NCBI GenBank assembly: GCA_017481945.1 | Contig: JAFUOJ010000017.1 | Coordinates: 1 to 64,000, forward strand | Origin: Parabacteroides sp. | Lineage (GTDB): Bacteria; Bacteroidota; Bacteroidia; Bacteroidales; Tannerellaceae | DNA length: 64,000 nt | Direction: 5' to 3' | Shown here: positions 18,176-27,757 of the stretch, piece by piece | How the letters are laid out: each line of letters opens with the position of its first letter | Numbering within the stretch: the first letter of the stretch is position 1 | Translations under genes and position numbers: made by a program | The notes under the pieces: model-generated | Told to the model about the DNA's origin: nothing | What the model saw: the letters and a program-made list of their open reading frames with translations, nothing else | The model's database searches: none

Positions 18176-20674
18176 ATGAAGAAAAAAACAAGTATCCTTT
18201 TGGCCGGAATGCTTTTGTGTTTAGCACCCAGTGCGAAAGGGGTTGATAGTTTAGATGGAAAGATAAAAGGTATAGTTTTAGATGGTGGATTAGGCGGACC
18301 CTTGGAATTTGTGACCATTCAAGTAAAAGCGAAAGGATCCAACAAGGTGTTGCAAGGGGCTGTTACAGGCAGTGATGGTAATTTCACTATCGGAGGGTTG
18401 AAAAAAGGAGAGTATGTAGTAACTTATACCTATCTGGGATATGGAGAGGTCTCAAAAAACATCACGATAACAAATAATAATCAGGTGTTGAATTTGGGTG
18501 AAGTCACTTTGGAAGAAGATAACACTCAATTGGAAGGAGTAGAGATTGTTGCTGAAAAGCCGCAAATGCGTTTTGAATTGGATAGAAAGGTATTTGACGC
18601 GACAAAAGACTTGGCTTCGGAAGGAGGATCTGTGAGTGATTTGTTGGCTAATATTCCATCGATTGAAGTGGATAATGAAGGTTCTGTCTCTTTACGCGGA
18701 AATTCCAGTGTGACTATTTGGATTAACGGAAAAGCTTCCGGCTTAACAGCCGATAATCAAGCGGATATATTGGAAATGATGCCGGCTGAAAGTATCAAAC
18801 AGGTGGAGGTTATTACCAATCCTTCTGCAAAATTCAGTCCGGAAGGAACTGCGGGTATTATTAATATTATTTTGAAAGATGATCGTAAGCCCGGATATTA
18901 TGGAAGTGTAAAAGTTGGTGCTGATACTTATGGAGGGTATCAAGTCAGTGGTAATATCAATTATAGCAGTAGTAAGGTAGATGCTTATGCTAATTTGAGT
19001 CGCCGTAGCCGACAGATGGAGGGTGGTGGAATAACTACTCGCCAGAATACATTGGATAATTCTTTTTTGAATCAACATAGCGATTCTGATAGAGATCATA
19101 AAAACTGGTTTGGACGTGTTGGTGCGACTTGGCATATCACAAAGAGTGATGATTTGGCGTTGAATATGACAGGTATGTCTGGTGGAGGTGATAATGAACA
19201 AAATATTCATTATATATCTACGGATGGACAAAAGAATACAGTGTACACCAGCGATCGTACAACTTTAGGCGATTCTGATATGAAAATGTATAATATCGAA
19301 TTAAATTATCGCCATAAGTTTTCTGAAAATAGCGATATTGATGTGACAGTCAGCAATAATCAATGGAGAATGGATGGATTGAATATCTATCAACAATCTA
19401 CTCTTTATACAGAAGCAGATAAGACTGTAGATCCTATTTATCAGACGCAGGAAAATAAAATTCGAGATAAAACCTGGGAAGTACAAGCTGACTACACGAA
19501 TAAAATATCAGAAGGAGCTCGTATTGAGGCGGGATATAAAGGAACTTTTCAACGAAATGCAAGTCCGGTTGATACCTATAGTGGTACGACAGCTGAAGAT
19601 ATTCAACAGGATAAATTATTGTACAATCGTTTCTTGTATAATCAAGATATTCATGCGTTCTATATGACGTATGGAGGAAAATGGAGTAATTTAAGTTTTC
19701 AGGCAGGTTTACGTGGAGAATATTGGTTGGTAGATACTCGTTCTTTGGATTACGATCAGGAATTTAATGGAGAACCTTCTCAAACGTATGAAAAGGACTA
19801 TTTTAAATTATTCCCAAGTGCTTTCCTTTCTTATGCGTTACCACAGAATAACGAGTTACAGATAAACTATACACGTCGTTTGCGTCGCCCTTGGGGAGGA
19901 CAGTTAAACTCATTCCGCAATATTTCAGACGCTTCAAATATCTCTTTCGGTAATCCAGAATTGACCCCGGAGTATTCTCATGCTTTTGAGTTGAATTATA
20001 TTAAGAATTGGGAGTCTGGACATACATTGTCTTTATCTGGTTATTATCGTGCAACAGATGATGTGATTCAACGTATTCGTTTTTTGAATGTTGAAGAAAA
20101 TGTAATGTACACCACCAGCGAGAATGTCGCTAAATCTCAAGCAAGTGGTTTAGAAATTGTAGGAAAGAACCGTTTGTTTAAAATCTTGAACTTAACGACA
20201 ACGGTGAATTTATACTATTCTAAATTGGATGGTTTCAGTTATTTACCTGAAGGAGCAGAAACACCTGTTACGGGAGAGACGGATGAGAGTTTCGCATGGA
20301 ACGTTCGTATGATTGCTAATTTTAATTTGCCTTGGGGTATTTCTTTACAAGGAACAGGTAATTATAATTCAAAACGTTTGATGGCACAGGGGTATCGTAA
20401 ACCGAATTATTCAGTCGATTTAGGTTTGCGTAAATCTTTCTTTGAAGATAAGCTTACGTTAAGTGTTAATGTTCGTGATTTATTGGATTCTCGGAAGTTC
20501 CGCACGATTACTTCTGGTGATGGTTTCTGGCAAGATTCTGAGAATTGGCGCGGTGGAAGAAGATTAGGTTTTACTTTAACCTATAATTTTGGAAACATGA
20601 AGAAGAAAAAAGATAAAGGTCACGAACGTGAACAGGGAGGAGATGATTCTTCTGAAATGATGGAAATGGAATAA
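18176..20674 (+). CDS. Outer-membrane TonB-dependent-receptor-like beta-barrel protein
   Basis: 832 aa with a signal peptide (MKKKTSILLAGMLLCLAPSA). An N-terminal carboxypeptidase-regulatory-like beta-sandwich (about 28-115: GKIKGIVLDGGLGGPLEFVT) is followed by a plug domain (about 135-240: SVSDLLANIPSIEVDNEGSV ... VITNPSAKFSPEGTAGIINI) and a C-terminal barrel of the OMP_b-brl_3 type. The very C-terminus is an unusual charged tail (MKKKKDKGHEREQGG then acidic residues). This subfamily usually stands alone, without SusD; its ligand is unknown. CTTTGAC (18100-18106) and GTCAAAG (18129-18135) form a loose inverted repeat upstream of the ATG. It converges on the helicase gene. Confidence 0.88.
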   Translation: MKKKTSILLAGMLLCLAPSAKGVDSLDGKIKGIVLDGGLGGPLEFVTIQVKAKGSNKVLQGAVTGSDGNFTIGGLKKGEYVVTYTYLGYGEVSKNITITNNNQVLNLGEVTLEEDNTQLEGVEIVAEKPQMRFELDRKVFDATKDLASEGGSVSDLLANIPSIEVDNEGSVSLRGNSSVTIWINGKASGLTADNQADILEMMPAESIKQVEVITNPSAKFSPEGTAGIINIILKDDRKPGYYGSVKVGADTYGGYQVSGNINYSSSKVDAYANLSRRSRQMEGGGITTRQNTLDNSFLNQHSDSDRDHKNWFGRVGATWHITKSDDLALNMTGMSGGGDNEQNIHYISTDGQKNTVYTSDRTTLGDSDMKMYNIELNYRHKFSENSDIDVTVSNNQWRMDGLNIYQQSTLYTEADKTVDPIYQTQENKIRDKTWEVQADYTNKISEGARIEAGYKGTFQRNASPVDTYSGTTAEDIQQDKLLYNRFLYNQDIHAFYMTYGGKWSNLSFQAGLRGEYWLVDTRSLDYDQEFNGEPSQTYEKDYFKLFPSAFLSYALPQNNELQINYTRRLRRPWGGQLNSFRNISDASNISFGNPELTPEYSHAFELNYIKNWESGHTLSLSGYYRATDDVIQRIRFLNVEENVMYTTSENVAKSQASGLEIVGKNRLFKILNLTTTVNLYYSKLDGFSYLPEGAETPVTGETDESFAWNVRMIANFNLPWGISLQGTGNYNSKRLMAQGYRKPNYSVDLGLRKSFFEDKLTLSVNVRDLLDSRKFRTITSGDGFWQDSENWRGGRRLGFTLTYNFGNMKKKKDKGHEREQGGDDSSEMMEME

Positions 20675-20680
20675 AAGAGC

Positions 20681-20711
20681 AGAAGGCTCAAGAGTTTTTC
20701 TTGGGCCTTCT
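20681..20711. terminator. Shared bidirectional terminator containing the helicase stop codon
   Basis: AGAAGGCTCAAGA (20681-20693) pairs with TCTTGGGCCTTCT (20699-20711) through one G-T pair, with a T-rich run on both strands. The TGA of the minus-strand helicase gene (20688-20690) lies inside the hairpin. Confidence 0.8.
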
Positions 20712-21953
20712 TTTATACTGTCTGTTATTGGTAGTAGATTGGGTGTTTCTTTTGTTTTTGAAAGAACGTCCTTTTCCCCGGGAAGAAGTATATTTCTCAG
20801 GCTCGTAAAGAGGTACTTCTCCAAACTTTGGACTAATCGGTATTTTATAGATATCTTTCTCTAAGAAGTCTTCTATTCGTTTAAATTGAACTTGTTCCTC
20901 CGTTGAAATAAAAGTAATAGCTAAACCTTCTCCATTGGTTCCACGTGCTGTTCGTCCGATACGATGTACATAATCTTCAGGGTCATGTGGAATATCGAAG
21001 TTTATAACTAAACGAATATCATTAATATCAATACCTCGTGAAACGACATCTGTAGCAACTAAGATATCAATGTGCCCATTTTTAAATTCTTTCATAACCT
21101 CTTCTCGCTGTATTTGCTCTAAATCGGAATGCATAGCTCCTACATTAAATTTAAGGCGTTTAAGAGTGGTTGCCAACTCTTTTACTTTCATCTTTGAAGA
21201 TGAAAATATAATGACACGTTGAGGATGGCTCTGAGTAAAGAGGTCTTCTAAAATAGGTAGTTTTTGCATATCATTACAAACATAAGCGGTTTGCATGATA
21301 GACTCTGGTGGGCGTGAAATAGCAATTTTTACTTCTTCTGGATCTTTGAGAATATTTTGAGCCAACGTACGGATTTTAGGAGGCATAGTTGCTGAGAACA
21401 TAATGGTTTGGCAAGTTTTAGGTAATAATTTATATACTTGCATGATATCATCATGAAATCCCATGTCAAGCATTCGATCTGCTTCATCCAAAATGAAAAA
21501 AGAAACTTGTGATAAATCAACAGTTCCCATCTTAATGTGAGACAATAAACGCCCTGGAGTAGCAATGACAATGTCTGCCCCCATTTCCATTCCTCGTTTT
21601 TGTTGTTCCCAAGTAATACCATCTGTTCCTCCGTAGACAGCCACAGCTGAGACGGGTACAAAATAGGTAAATCCTTCTATCTGTTGATCTATTTGTTGAG
21701 CTAATTCTCGTGTTGGAGCCATGATAATAGCATTAATAGCATTTTCTGGGTGTTCTCCTTTACTAAGCTCATTTATGACAGGTAATACATAAGCTGCCGT
21801 TTTTCCTGTTCCTGTTTGTGCACAGGCAATAATATCTTTTCCTTCTAATATGATAGGAATTGTTTGTTCTTGTACAGGTGTTGTTTCCCAAAAATTCATT
21901 GCCGCAAGACCATCTAAAACAGCCTCTTCTAAATCCAATTCGTCAAATCTCAT
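20688..21953 (-). CDS. DEAD-box RNA helicase (RhlE-like)
   Basis: ATP-dependent RNA-unwinding enzyme, 421 aa. Motifs in order: Q motif (FWETTPVQEQTIP), motif I AQTGTGKT (45-52), Ia APTRELA, Ib ATPGRLLSH, motif II DEAD (in FFILDEADRMLDMGF), motif III SAT, then in the second domain ARGID-like SRGID and motif VI HRIGRTAR. The C-terminus is a basic tail (SSRGKGRSFKNKRNT ... YKRRPKKNS) that probably binds RNA. Such helicases act in ribosome assembly, RNA decay or cold growth; which one applies here cannot be told. Confidence 0.95.
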   Translation of the reverse strand: MRFDELDLEEAVLDGLAAMNFWETTPVQEQTIPIILEGKDIIACAQTGTGKTAAYVLPVINELSKGEHPENAINAIIMAPTRELAQQIDQQIEGFTYFVPVSAVAVYGGTDGITWEQQKRGMEMGADIVIATPGRLLSHIKMGTVDLSQVSFFILDEADRMLDMGFHDDIMQVYKLLPKTCQTIMFSATMPPKIRTLAQNILKDPEEVKIAISRPPESIMQTAYVCNDMQKLPILEDLFTQSHPQRVIIFSSSKMKVKELATTLKRLKFNVGAMHSDLEQIQREEVMKEFKNGHIDILVATDVVSRGIDINDIRLVINFDIPHDPEDYVHRIGRTARGTNGEGLAITFISTEEQVQFKRIEDFLEKDIYKIPISPKFGEVPLYEPEKYTSSRGKGRSFKNKRNTQSTTNNRQYKRRPKKNS

Positions 21954-22041
21954 TTTCTATCATTAAAATTCCTGGTAAAGGTATAAATATTTAACAATAT
22001 AAAGTGATTATAAATGAGAAAATTACCGTTATCCTACTTTA

Positions 22042-22878
22042 TTACAGAGCTTTGGGGTAATATTTTTTGTAGATTTTTTCAAAAGTACCGTTCTCCCGTA
22101 TTTGTTTTAGCCAACTATTTAAACTATCGAGGAGAATAGGAGAGTCTTTACGGATTACCCAAGATTGAAGCTGTGTGAAACTTATGTCTGTGTTAATGTC
22201 AATTTCTGGTAATTGTTTTTCTGAAAGTTTAGCTATCTGTTGGTCACATACCGCATAATCAATATCTCCTTTGGCTACCATGATTGCAAGTTGTTCACTT
22301 GAATATAATTCATCTTCAATAATATAAATCGTGTCTCCAATTTCGTGTTCTAAATTTTGAAGGCGGAGTCGAGCAGGGGAGTTTTTAGGTATATAGATTG
22401 TTTTTCCAGCTAAATCTAATTGGTTTCGAACTGGCTTGATATTATTATTTGCTTTTGCTTTCCTTTGTATTAAAACTTGCTTATTGAAAACAATAGGCTC
22501 TGTGAATAGATATTTCTCTTTAATGTCACTTGTGATAGGTATATTTCGGGTTATTACATCGTATTGATTCTTCTCTAAACCATTAAAACTTTCTGTTAAA
22601 CTCATTTCTAAGAAAGTTTGTACTTCTAATCCCGATAATTGAGCGATAGCTTGGCTCAATTCATATTGAAATCCCTCGATAGTATCTCCTGCAATATAGT
22701 AGCCGGATTGGTTATATTCGGTTACCATTCGTAATATCCCTTCTTTTTGTATTTCTGGGTAATCACGTGGAAGAACATCTGTTTTAGATTGTAGATGTAA
22801 ATTCCATAGCATAATCATTGTTGCAACAACGATTACTAACAGTCCACTATATACTTTTATTAGTTTTTTTGACTTCAT
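22042..22878 (-). CDS. Membrane-anchored solute-binding domain protein (SBP family 3, MltF-N-like)
   Basis: 278 aa. One N-terminal membrane segment (about 8-27, VYSGLLVIVVATMIMLWNL) is followed by a family 3 periplasmic binding fold (EGILRMVTEYNQSGYYIAGD ... GFQYELSQAIAQLSGLEVQT ... NQYDVITRNIPIT ... YAVCDQQIA). There is no transporter beside it and no lytic transglycosylase domain, although the fold also forms the N-terminal half of MltF, which acts on peptidoglycan. It starts 4 bp after the putative porin gene, so the two are co-transcribed. The ligand is unknown; a cell-wall or amino-acid signal role is only a guess. Confidence 0.8.
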   Translation of the reverse strand: MKSKKLIKVYSGLLVIVVATMIMLWNLHLQSKTDVLPRDYPEIQKEGILRMVTEYNQSGYYIAGDTIEGFQYELSQAIAQLSGLEVQTFLEMSLTESFNGLEKNQYDVITRNIPITSDIKEKYLFTEPIVFNKQVLIQRKAKANNNIKPVRNQLDLAGKTIYIPKNSPARLRLQNLEHEIGDTIYIIEDELYSSEQLAIMVAKGDIDYAVCDQQIAKLSEKQLPEIDINTDISFTQLQSWVIRKDSPILLDSLNSWLKQIRENGTFEKIYKKYYPKAL

Positions 22879-22882
22879 TTGA

Positions 22883-25018
22883 TTAGTTGTTGAACGTAAC
22901 TGCTACTCCCATTTTTAAAACAAATGGATTTAGTGGATAATGAGCTAAAGAGAAATAGTTAGGGTCAATAAACTTAGATCCTAAATTATATCCCATAACA
23001 AAGAAACGTGCCTGCTTCAAATGAAAGTTTGCATAAGCATTAATAAGTGGATAGTTTCCAACTTTTACTTCATCCTGTAATTGGAATTGTTGAGTAGCCG
23101 GTTCATAATAGGGTGCATAATAAGAGGTATTATAATACATATTAGCTCCTAATTGGACTGTTAAAACTTTTGCAACTTTGAAGTGTAAGTAAATGTTAGT
23201 ATATAAACTGATATCGGGTAAAGGAAGAACCTCTTTATTACTGCTTAATTGATAGGCTACTTCATTTTCCCACCCAAAAGCACGAAACATAACATTTTGT
23301 TTAATGCGAGCATTTACTACTTGTATATTCCCATTTTTTTGTTCAGGCATTCCCTGTTTGTTGACAAATATATAATTTTGAATACTTTCTACTCCTGCTG
23401 ATAATTGTGTTTTGGTTGACTCCAAATTAATCTTAGCTCCGGCATAAATTTGTTGAATCATATTTAAGTTGTTGTCCCACCAAAAATAGCGAGAATGGAA
23501 GTGACGCATATAAAAAGCTGGAGTTACATTTTTAATGTACGCTTCTGTATTTATTGTCGCGTCTTTTTGGAAAAGTTTAAACTTAGTTTGTAAATCTCCT
23601 GTCACTCGAAATTCTCCAATATCATCTCCTACTACGCAGAGTTCTCCTCGAGCATTGTAAGTAAGAATATCTCCTCTACGTTTAGAAATTTCTGCTCCTA
23701 TATAAGTAGAAAATTCATCATATATTTGTTTTAATGGGAAATCAAGAGTAGAAGGTGTTGCATATAGTCCACTTCCTATTTCTGAATTATAAGATAATCC
23801 AGGAATGGCAGCCGGTAATTGAAATTTACGTTTATCAAAAGTAACAAATGCTGTAATTCCAAATTTTGCCCAATCTTGGAACCCTTCTCTAAGTGAAAGA
23901 CCGAATGTGTTTTTTAAATTCCACCAAGAGGTACGATCATCAACAATAGATATAACACTACCATTGTCAGTCGTTAAACTTGGATCTAATCCAAATACTC
24001 GTGGCTCTCCGTAAGGATTCAAATAACAATCATTTAGGTCTGTACCGTCTTCTGTACGGAAACGACGGCGATTATCTTGATATTCTAAAGTATGGATAAA
24101 ACTGGATACGGGGATAAATATTTTCACGGGATTACCGGTTGAATCAATATTTTCTTCTAATTCCCGTTTAAATCCGAGATTGTATCGATGAGTTAAAAAA
24201 TATTGTTTTCCTCGTACTCGATTCCATGCTTTCACTGGATAACGAATATCAAAAGCTTTAGTATCTCCTTGATTTCTTTCTCCTGCAAAATATTGGTCTG
24301 GATGGGTTATAACAGAATCATTTGCCAATCCTCCATTTTCATAATTAATAAAGTTATAATTATTTAAATAGGCATGTAATTCATAATGATCGGATTTATA
24401 GCTACCGAATAGACGATAGCTTAATAGTTTATTACCATTGTTTTTATAATGTCCACGACTGTAAATATAATCCAAATCACCTCCGACATTTATTTTTTTT
24501 CCAAAGTTCATTGTAAGTGTTCCTTTTAATCGCTCATTTTTATACTCGCTACCTCCTGCGGTCGTGTATGTAACATGTGTGTAAGGAACTTTTGTATCAT
24601 AATATTCTGCATTCAAAGGATCTGTAATATAATAATCATAAACGTCAGCAAAAATAAAATCACGTGCTTCTTTACGTTCTGAGAAAATACGAGTTTGTGC
24701 TGCTGAGCCTGCATTAGCAAGATAACCTACAGATAAAGAATTAGCTTCAACTAATGTACTATTAGCAAAATTTAATTTATGTGTATCCATAGGGGCTATA
24801 TAAGGTTCTCCTAATAGTGGTGTTAGTCGGTAGGCTGTTATACGTTTATTGTTAATAACAGAACTATCGGGTACTAATAAACTATCAGGAACCTCGGTAT
24901 TCACCTTTGAAAGATTACTGAGAGAGAATTTTTTACCATCTCCACTTGAACTGCGTTGTGCATATAAAGTTGAAATGGATATTATGGATGAAAATAATAT
25001 GTAGAGGTAATACTTCAT
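22883..25018 (-). CDS. Putative outer-membrane porin (Porin_10 family)
   Basis: 711 aa with a signal peptide (MKYYLYILFSSIISISTLYA). Most of the length alternates hydrophobic and polar residues with many aromatic girdle positions, ending in an amphipathic strand (PFVLKMGVAVTFNN), as in outer-membrane barrels. It matches the Bacteroidota family usually called 'putative porin'; the conserved part begins around YRLTPLLGEPYIAPMDT. Substrate and pore size are unknown. It is the first gene of a pair with the solute-binding protein and is separated from the oxidoreductase operon upstream by a 14-bp hairpin. Confidence 0.85.
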   Translation of the reverse strand: MKYYLYILFSSIISISTLYAQRSSSGDGKKFSLSNLSKVNTEVPDSLLVPDSSVINNKRITAYRLTPLLGEPYIAPMDTHKLNFANSTLVEANSLSVGYLANAGSAAQTRIFSERKEARDFIFADVYDYYITDPLNAEYYDTKVPYTHVTYTTAGGSEYKNERLKGTLTMNFGKKINVGGDLDYIYSRGHYKNNGNKLLSYRLFGSYKSDHYELHAYLNNYNFINYENGGLANDSVITHPDQYFAGERNQGDTKAFDIRYPVKAWNRVRGKQYFLTHRYNLGFKRELEENIDSTGNPVKIFIPVSSFIHTLEYQDNRRRFRTEDGTDLNDCYLNPYGEPRVFGLDPSLTTDNGSVISIVDDRTSWWNLKNTFGLSLREGFQDWAKFGITAFVTFDKRKFQLPAAIPGLSYNSEIGSGLYATPSTLDFPLKQIYDEFSTYIGAEISKRRGDILTYNARGELCVVGDDIGEFRVTGDLQTKFKLFQKDATINTEAYIKNVTPAFYMRHFHSRYFWWDNNLNMIQQIYAGAKINLESTKTQLSAGVESIQNYIFVNKQGMPEQKNGNIQVVNARIKQNVMFRAFGWENEVAYQLSSNKEVLPLPDISLYTNIYLHFKVAKVLTVQLGANMYYNTSYYAPYYEPATQQFQLQDEVKVGNYPLINAYANFHLKQARFFVMGYNLGSKFIDPNYFSLAHYPLNPFVLKMGVAVTFNN

Positions 25019-25049
25019 AAAAACAAGATAGTAATAATAGCTAATATGT

Positions 25050-25091
25050 CAATGTGTTAATGTGACCTATAAAAGGGACATTAACACATTG
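25050..25091 (-). terminator. Hairpin between the 2-oxoacid oxidoreductase operon and the porin gene
   Basis: CAATGTGTTAATGT (25050-25063) and ACATTAACACATTG (25078-25091) form a perfect 14-bp stem with a 14-nt loop. It lacks a strong T tail on the minus strand, so it may act as a processing or stabilising structure as much as a terminator. Confidence 0.55.
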
Positions 25092-25104
25092 TCTAATTGG
25101 TATA

Positions 25105-25662
25105 TTATTCCTGTGCACTTTGGCATAAAGTGATAATTTCCATGCCTTTTTTTATAGCAACTTCATTCATCGGAATGAGTTTATGATGGCGTTCTGGTAA
25201 AGACTTCTTTAACCCTAATAATACGTTTTCTAATTTTACCATAGGAACGACCTTTAGTAAACCTCCAAGGATTAGCATATTGAATGCTTTTTCATTTTTC
25301 ATTTCAGTTGCTACATCCATAGCGTCTACACGATAAACATTTACATCTTTACGTTTTACAGATGAGTTAATACCGTATCCATCATAAATGATAATGCCTC
25401 CTTTTTTAACTTTACTTTCAAACTTGTCCATGGACGGTTGATTTAGGATGATAGCAATATCGTATTCATTTAGAACTGGTGAACTGATTCGATTATCACT
25501 TAAGATAACAGTTACATTGGCTGTCCCTCCTCGTTGTTCGGGACCGTAAGAGGGCATCCAACTTACCTCCATCCCTTCCATTAAACCGGAATAAGCCAAA
25601 ATCTTACCCATTGATAAAACTCCTTGTCCACCGAAGCCTGCTATGATTATCTCTTGTTTCAT
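25105..25662 (-). CDS. 2-oxoacid:acceptor oxidoreductase, gamma subunit
   Basis: 185 aa, the gamma domain of the pyruvate/2-oxoacid:ferredoxin oxidoreductase family. It starts with EIIIAGFGGQGVLSMGKILA, the conserved nucleotide-like binding loop, followed by MEVSWMPSYGPEQRGGTANV. Together with the alpha, beta and ferredoxin subunits it oxidises a 2-oxoacid to its acyl-CoA and passes electrons to ferredoxin. Last gene of a five-gene operon, 18 bp after the beta subunit gene. The substrate is either 2-oxoglutarate (Kor) or branched-chain 2-oxoacids (Vor); sequence alone does not settle it. Confidence 0.92.
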   Translation of the reverse strand: MKQEIIIAGFGGQGVLSMGKILAYSGLMEGMEVSWMPSYGPEQRGGTANVTVILSDNRISSPVLNEYDIAIILNQPSMDKFESKVKKGGIIIYDGYGINSSVKRKDVNVYRVDAMDVATEMKNEKAFNMLILGGLLKVVPMVKLENVLLGLKKSLPERHHKLIPMNEVAIKKGMEIITLCQSAQE

Positions 25663-25680
25663 TATTATCGAATTTGTAAA

Positions 25681-26445
25681 TTATTCTATGTTTTTAAGAT
25701 CTCCTAATGGATAAAATGGAAACATATTCTCTTCTAACCATTTATTTGCTTTCTCTGGAGACATTTTCCAACCGGAAGAGCAAGTCGAAACAAATTCAAC
25801 AACAGAAGTCCCTTTACCTGCCATAGCATTTTCAAAAGCCTTACGGAGAGTTTTTTTTGCCTTACGAACAGCAGCTGCTGTTTGTACACTTTGACGCGTA
25901 ACAAAACAAGTCCCTTCTAATTGTGCAAGTAGGTTACTTATTTTTAGAGGATAGCCATTTAGTGCAATATTACGACCGTATGGACAAGTGGCAGTTGGCA
26001 TTCCTTCCAAAGTAGTAGGAGCCATTTGACCTCCAGTCATTCCATAAATAGCATTGTTGACGAAAATAATAACAATATTTTCTCCTCGATTGGCAGCATG
26101 AATTGTTTCAGCCGTACCGATTGCCGCTAAGTCTCCATCCCCTTGGTAAGTAAATACCATTTTATCTGGATTTAATCGTTTAACAGCAGAAGCGATAGCT
26201 GGTGCTCTTCCGTGAGCCGCTTCGATCCAATCTATATCAATGTAATTATAAGCGAAAACTGCACAACCAACGGGAGAAATACCGATAGTTTTATCTTCTA
26301 ATCCCATCTCGTCAACTACTTCTGCAACTAATTTGTGGATAACACCATGACTACATCCTGGGCAATAATGCATGGGATTATCATTCATTAATTTGGGCTT
26401 CTGATACACCAAATTTTCAGGTTTTATTATTTCGTTGAGTTCCAT
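25681..26445 (-). CDS. 2-oxoacid:acceptor oxidoreductase, TPP-binding beta subunit
   Basis: 254 aa. The thiamine diphosphate motif is clear: YQGDGDLAAIGTAETIHAAN followed by the NNAIYGMTGGQ end. N-terminal CPGCSHG supports an anaerobic 2-oxoacid oxidoreductase beta subunit. It carries the cofactor that attacks the 2-oxoacid carbonyl. It lies between the small membrane-protein gene (12-bp gap) and the gamma subunit gene, and works with both and with the alpha subunit. Confidence 0.94.
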   Translation of the reverse strand: MELNEIIKPENLVYQKPKLMNDNPMHYCPGCSHGVIHKLVAEVVDEMGLEDKTIGISPVGCAVFAYNYIDIDWIEAAHGRAPAIASAVKRLNPDKMVFTYQGDGDLAAIGTAETIHAANRGENIVIIFVNNAIYGMTGGQMAPTTLEGMPTATCPYGRNIALNGYPLKISNLLAQLEGTCFVTRQSVQTAAAVRKAKKTLRKAFENAMAGKGTSVVEFVSTCSSGWKMSPEKANKWLEENMFPFYPLGDLKNIE

Positions 26446-26457
26446 AAGTCTTAATTT

Positions 26458-26631
26458 TTAGCTAATAAATCTCATCAGATATTGGACTAAACGGAAGCAG
26501 ATTGCTGCACCTCCACAATATAAGAATGGTAAATGGTTATCAGGAAAAACAAAATAGAAAATGATTGCTGCAGCTGCTAGTACCATAAATAACCATGTCA
26601 ATATCGTATCAATTTTACTACCTCGTGTCAT
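26458..26631 (-). CDS. Small membrane protein (57 aa) inside the 2-oxoacid oxidoreductase operon
   Basis: ATG at 26631-26629 overlaps the TGA of the alpha-subunit gene as ATGA, so translation is probably coupled; the TAA is at 26460-26458. The peptide has a basic start (MTRGSKIDTI), a membrane segment (LTWLFMVLAAAAIIFYFVF), a short loop with PDNHLPFLYCGG, and a second hydrophobic stretch (AAICFRLVQYLM). No family is recognised. Its place between the alpha and beta genes suggests it could tether the soluble enzyme to the membrane or to an electron acceptor, but that is inference. The ATGA overlap and the strongly membrane-like composition argue that it is real. Confidence 0.75.
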   Translation of the reverse strand: MTRGSKIDTILTWLFMVLAAAAIIFYFVFPDNHLPFLYCGGAAICFRLVQYLMRFIS

Positions 26632-27710
26632 AGATTAAATAAATTTTTTAATGCATTTAGGACTTCATCAGGTGTGAATACGATTCCTCCTAAACGACCA
26701 AAATGTTCAACTTTAATTTTCCCGTTTACAGCTAAACGTATATCTTCTACCATCTGTCCTGCATTTAACTCTACAGAAAGCATTCCTTTTACCTGGTTTG
26801 CATATTTTGCAATTATTTTAGTAGGGAAAGGCCATAAAGTAATAGGACGAAGTAAACCTAATTTAATACCTTCTGAACGAGCGTTTTCCACAACCTTTTG
26901 ACAGATACGTGCTGAAGAACCAAATGCTACTAATAAGTATTCTGCATCTTCACATTGAAATTCTTCGTACCGGACTTCGTTTTCTTCTATGTTATGATAT
27001 TTAGCTTGGAAACGAAGATTGTTTTCTTCCATTTTTGCAGGATCTAATTCCAAAGATGTGATAATATTCGGTTTACGATTTCCTTTTTTACCACGTGCAG
27101 CCCAAGGACATTCTTGAATAACCTCTTCTTCTGTACGACGAGGCTGAAAAGAAGAAAGAGTTACTTTTTCCATCATTTGTCCGATAATGCCATCTGCTAA
27201 AATAATAGCAGGATTATTATACTTAAAGGCTAAATCAAATCCTAAACCAACAAAGTCTGCCATTTCTTGTACAGAAGAAGGAGCTAATGTAATTAAACGA
27301 TAATCTCCATGTCCACCACCTTTTACTGTTTGGAAATAGTCTGCTTGACTGGGTTGAATAGTTCCTAAACCGGGACCTCCACGCATAACATTAACAATTA
27401 AACATGGAAGTTCTGCCCCTGCTAAATAGGAAATGCCTTCTTGTTTTAAACTAACACCGGGACTGGAAGAGGAGGTCATAACTCGTTTCCCAGTACTTGC
27501 TCCCCCATATACCATGTTAATGGCAGCTACTTCACTCTCTGCCTGTAATACAACCATTCCAGTTGTTTCCCAAGGCATTTCTGCCATTAAAGTTTCTAAT
27601 ATTTCTGATTGCGGGGTAATTGGATAGCCAAAATAACCATCGACACCGTAGCGAATAGCTGCATGTGCAATAGCTTCATTACCCTTCATTAGTTTTATTT
27701 CTTCTGCCAT
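26628..27710 (-). CDS. vorB: 2-oxoacid:acceptor oxidoreductase, alpha subunit (VorB-like)
   Basis: 360 aa, the alpha subunit without a fused gamma domain. It holds the pyrimidine-binding half of the TPP site (GNEAIAHAAIRYGVDGYFGY, PITPQSEI) and the conserved GKRVMTSSSSPGVSLKQEG and MRGGPGLGTIQPSQADYFQ. Proteins of this exact form in Bacteroidota are commonly named 3-methyl-2-oxobutanoate dehydrogenase subunit VorB; a 2-oxoglutarate role is equally possible. In anaerobes the complex can run in reverse, building 2-oxoacids from acyl-CoA. It lies 47 bp after the ferredoxin gene and overlaps the next gene by 4 bp. Confidence 0.93.
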   Translation of the reverse strand: MAEEIKLMKGNEAIAHAAIRYGVDGYFGYPITPQSEILETLMAEMPWETTGMVVLQAESEVAAINMVYGGASTGKRVMTSSSSPGVSLKQEGISYLAGAELPCLIVNVMRGGPGLGTIQPSQADYFQTVKGGGHGDYRLITLAPSSVQEMADFVGLGFDLAFKYNNPAIILADGIIGQMMEKVTLSSFQPRRTEEEVIQECPWAARGKKGNRKPNIITSLELDPAKMEENNLRFQAKYHNIEENEVRYEEFQCEDAEYLLVAFGSSARICQKVVENARSEGIKLGLLRPITLWPFPTKIIAKYANQVKGMLSVELNAGQMVEDIRLAVNGKIKVEHFGRLGGIVFTPDEVLNALKNLFNL

Positions 27711-27757
27711 ACGAACTTATTTTTTGAACTGAAAGTTTAATCCTTAACTTTCATTTT

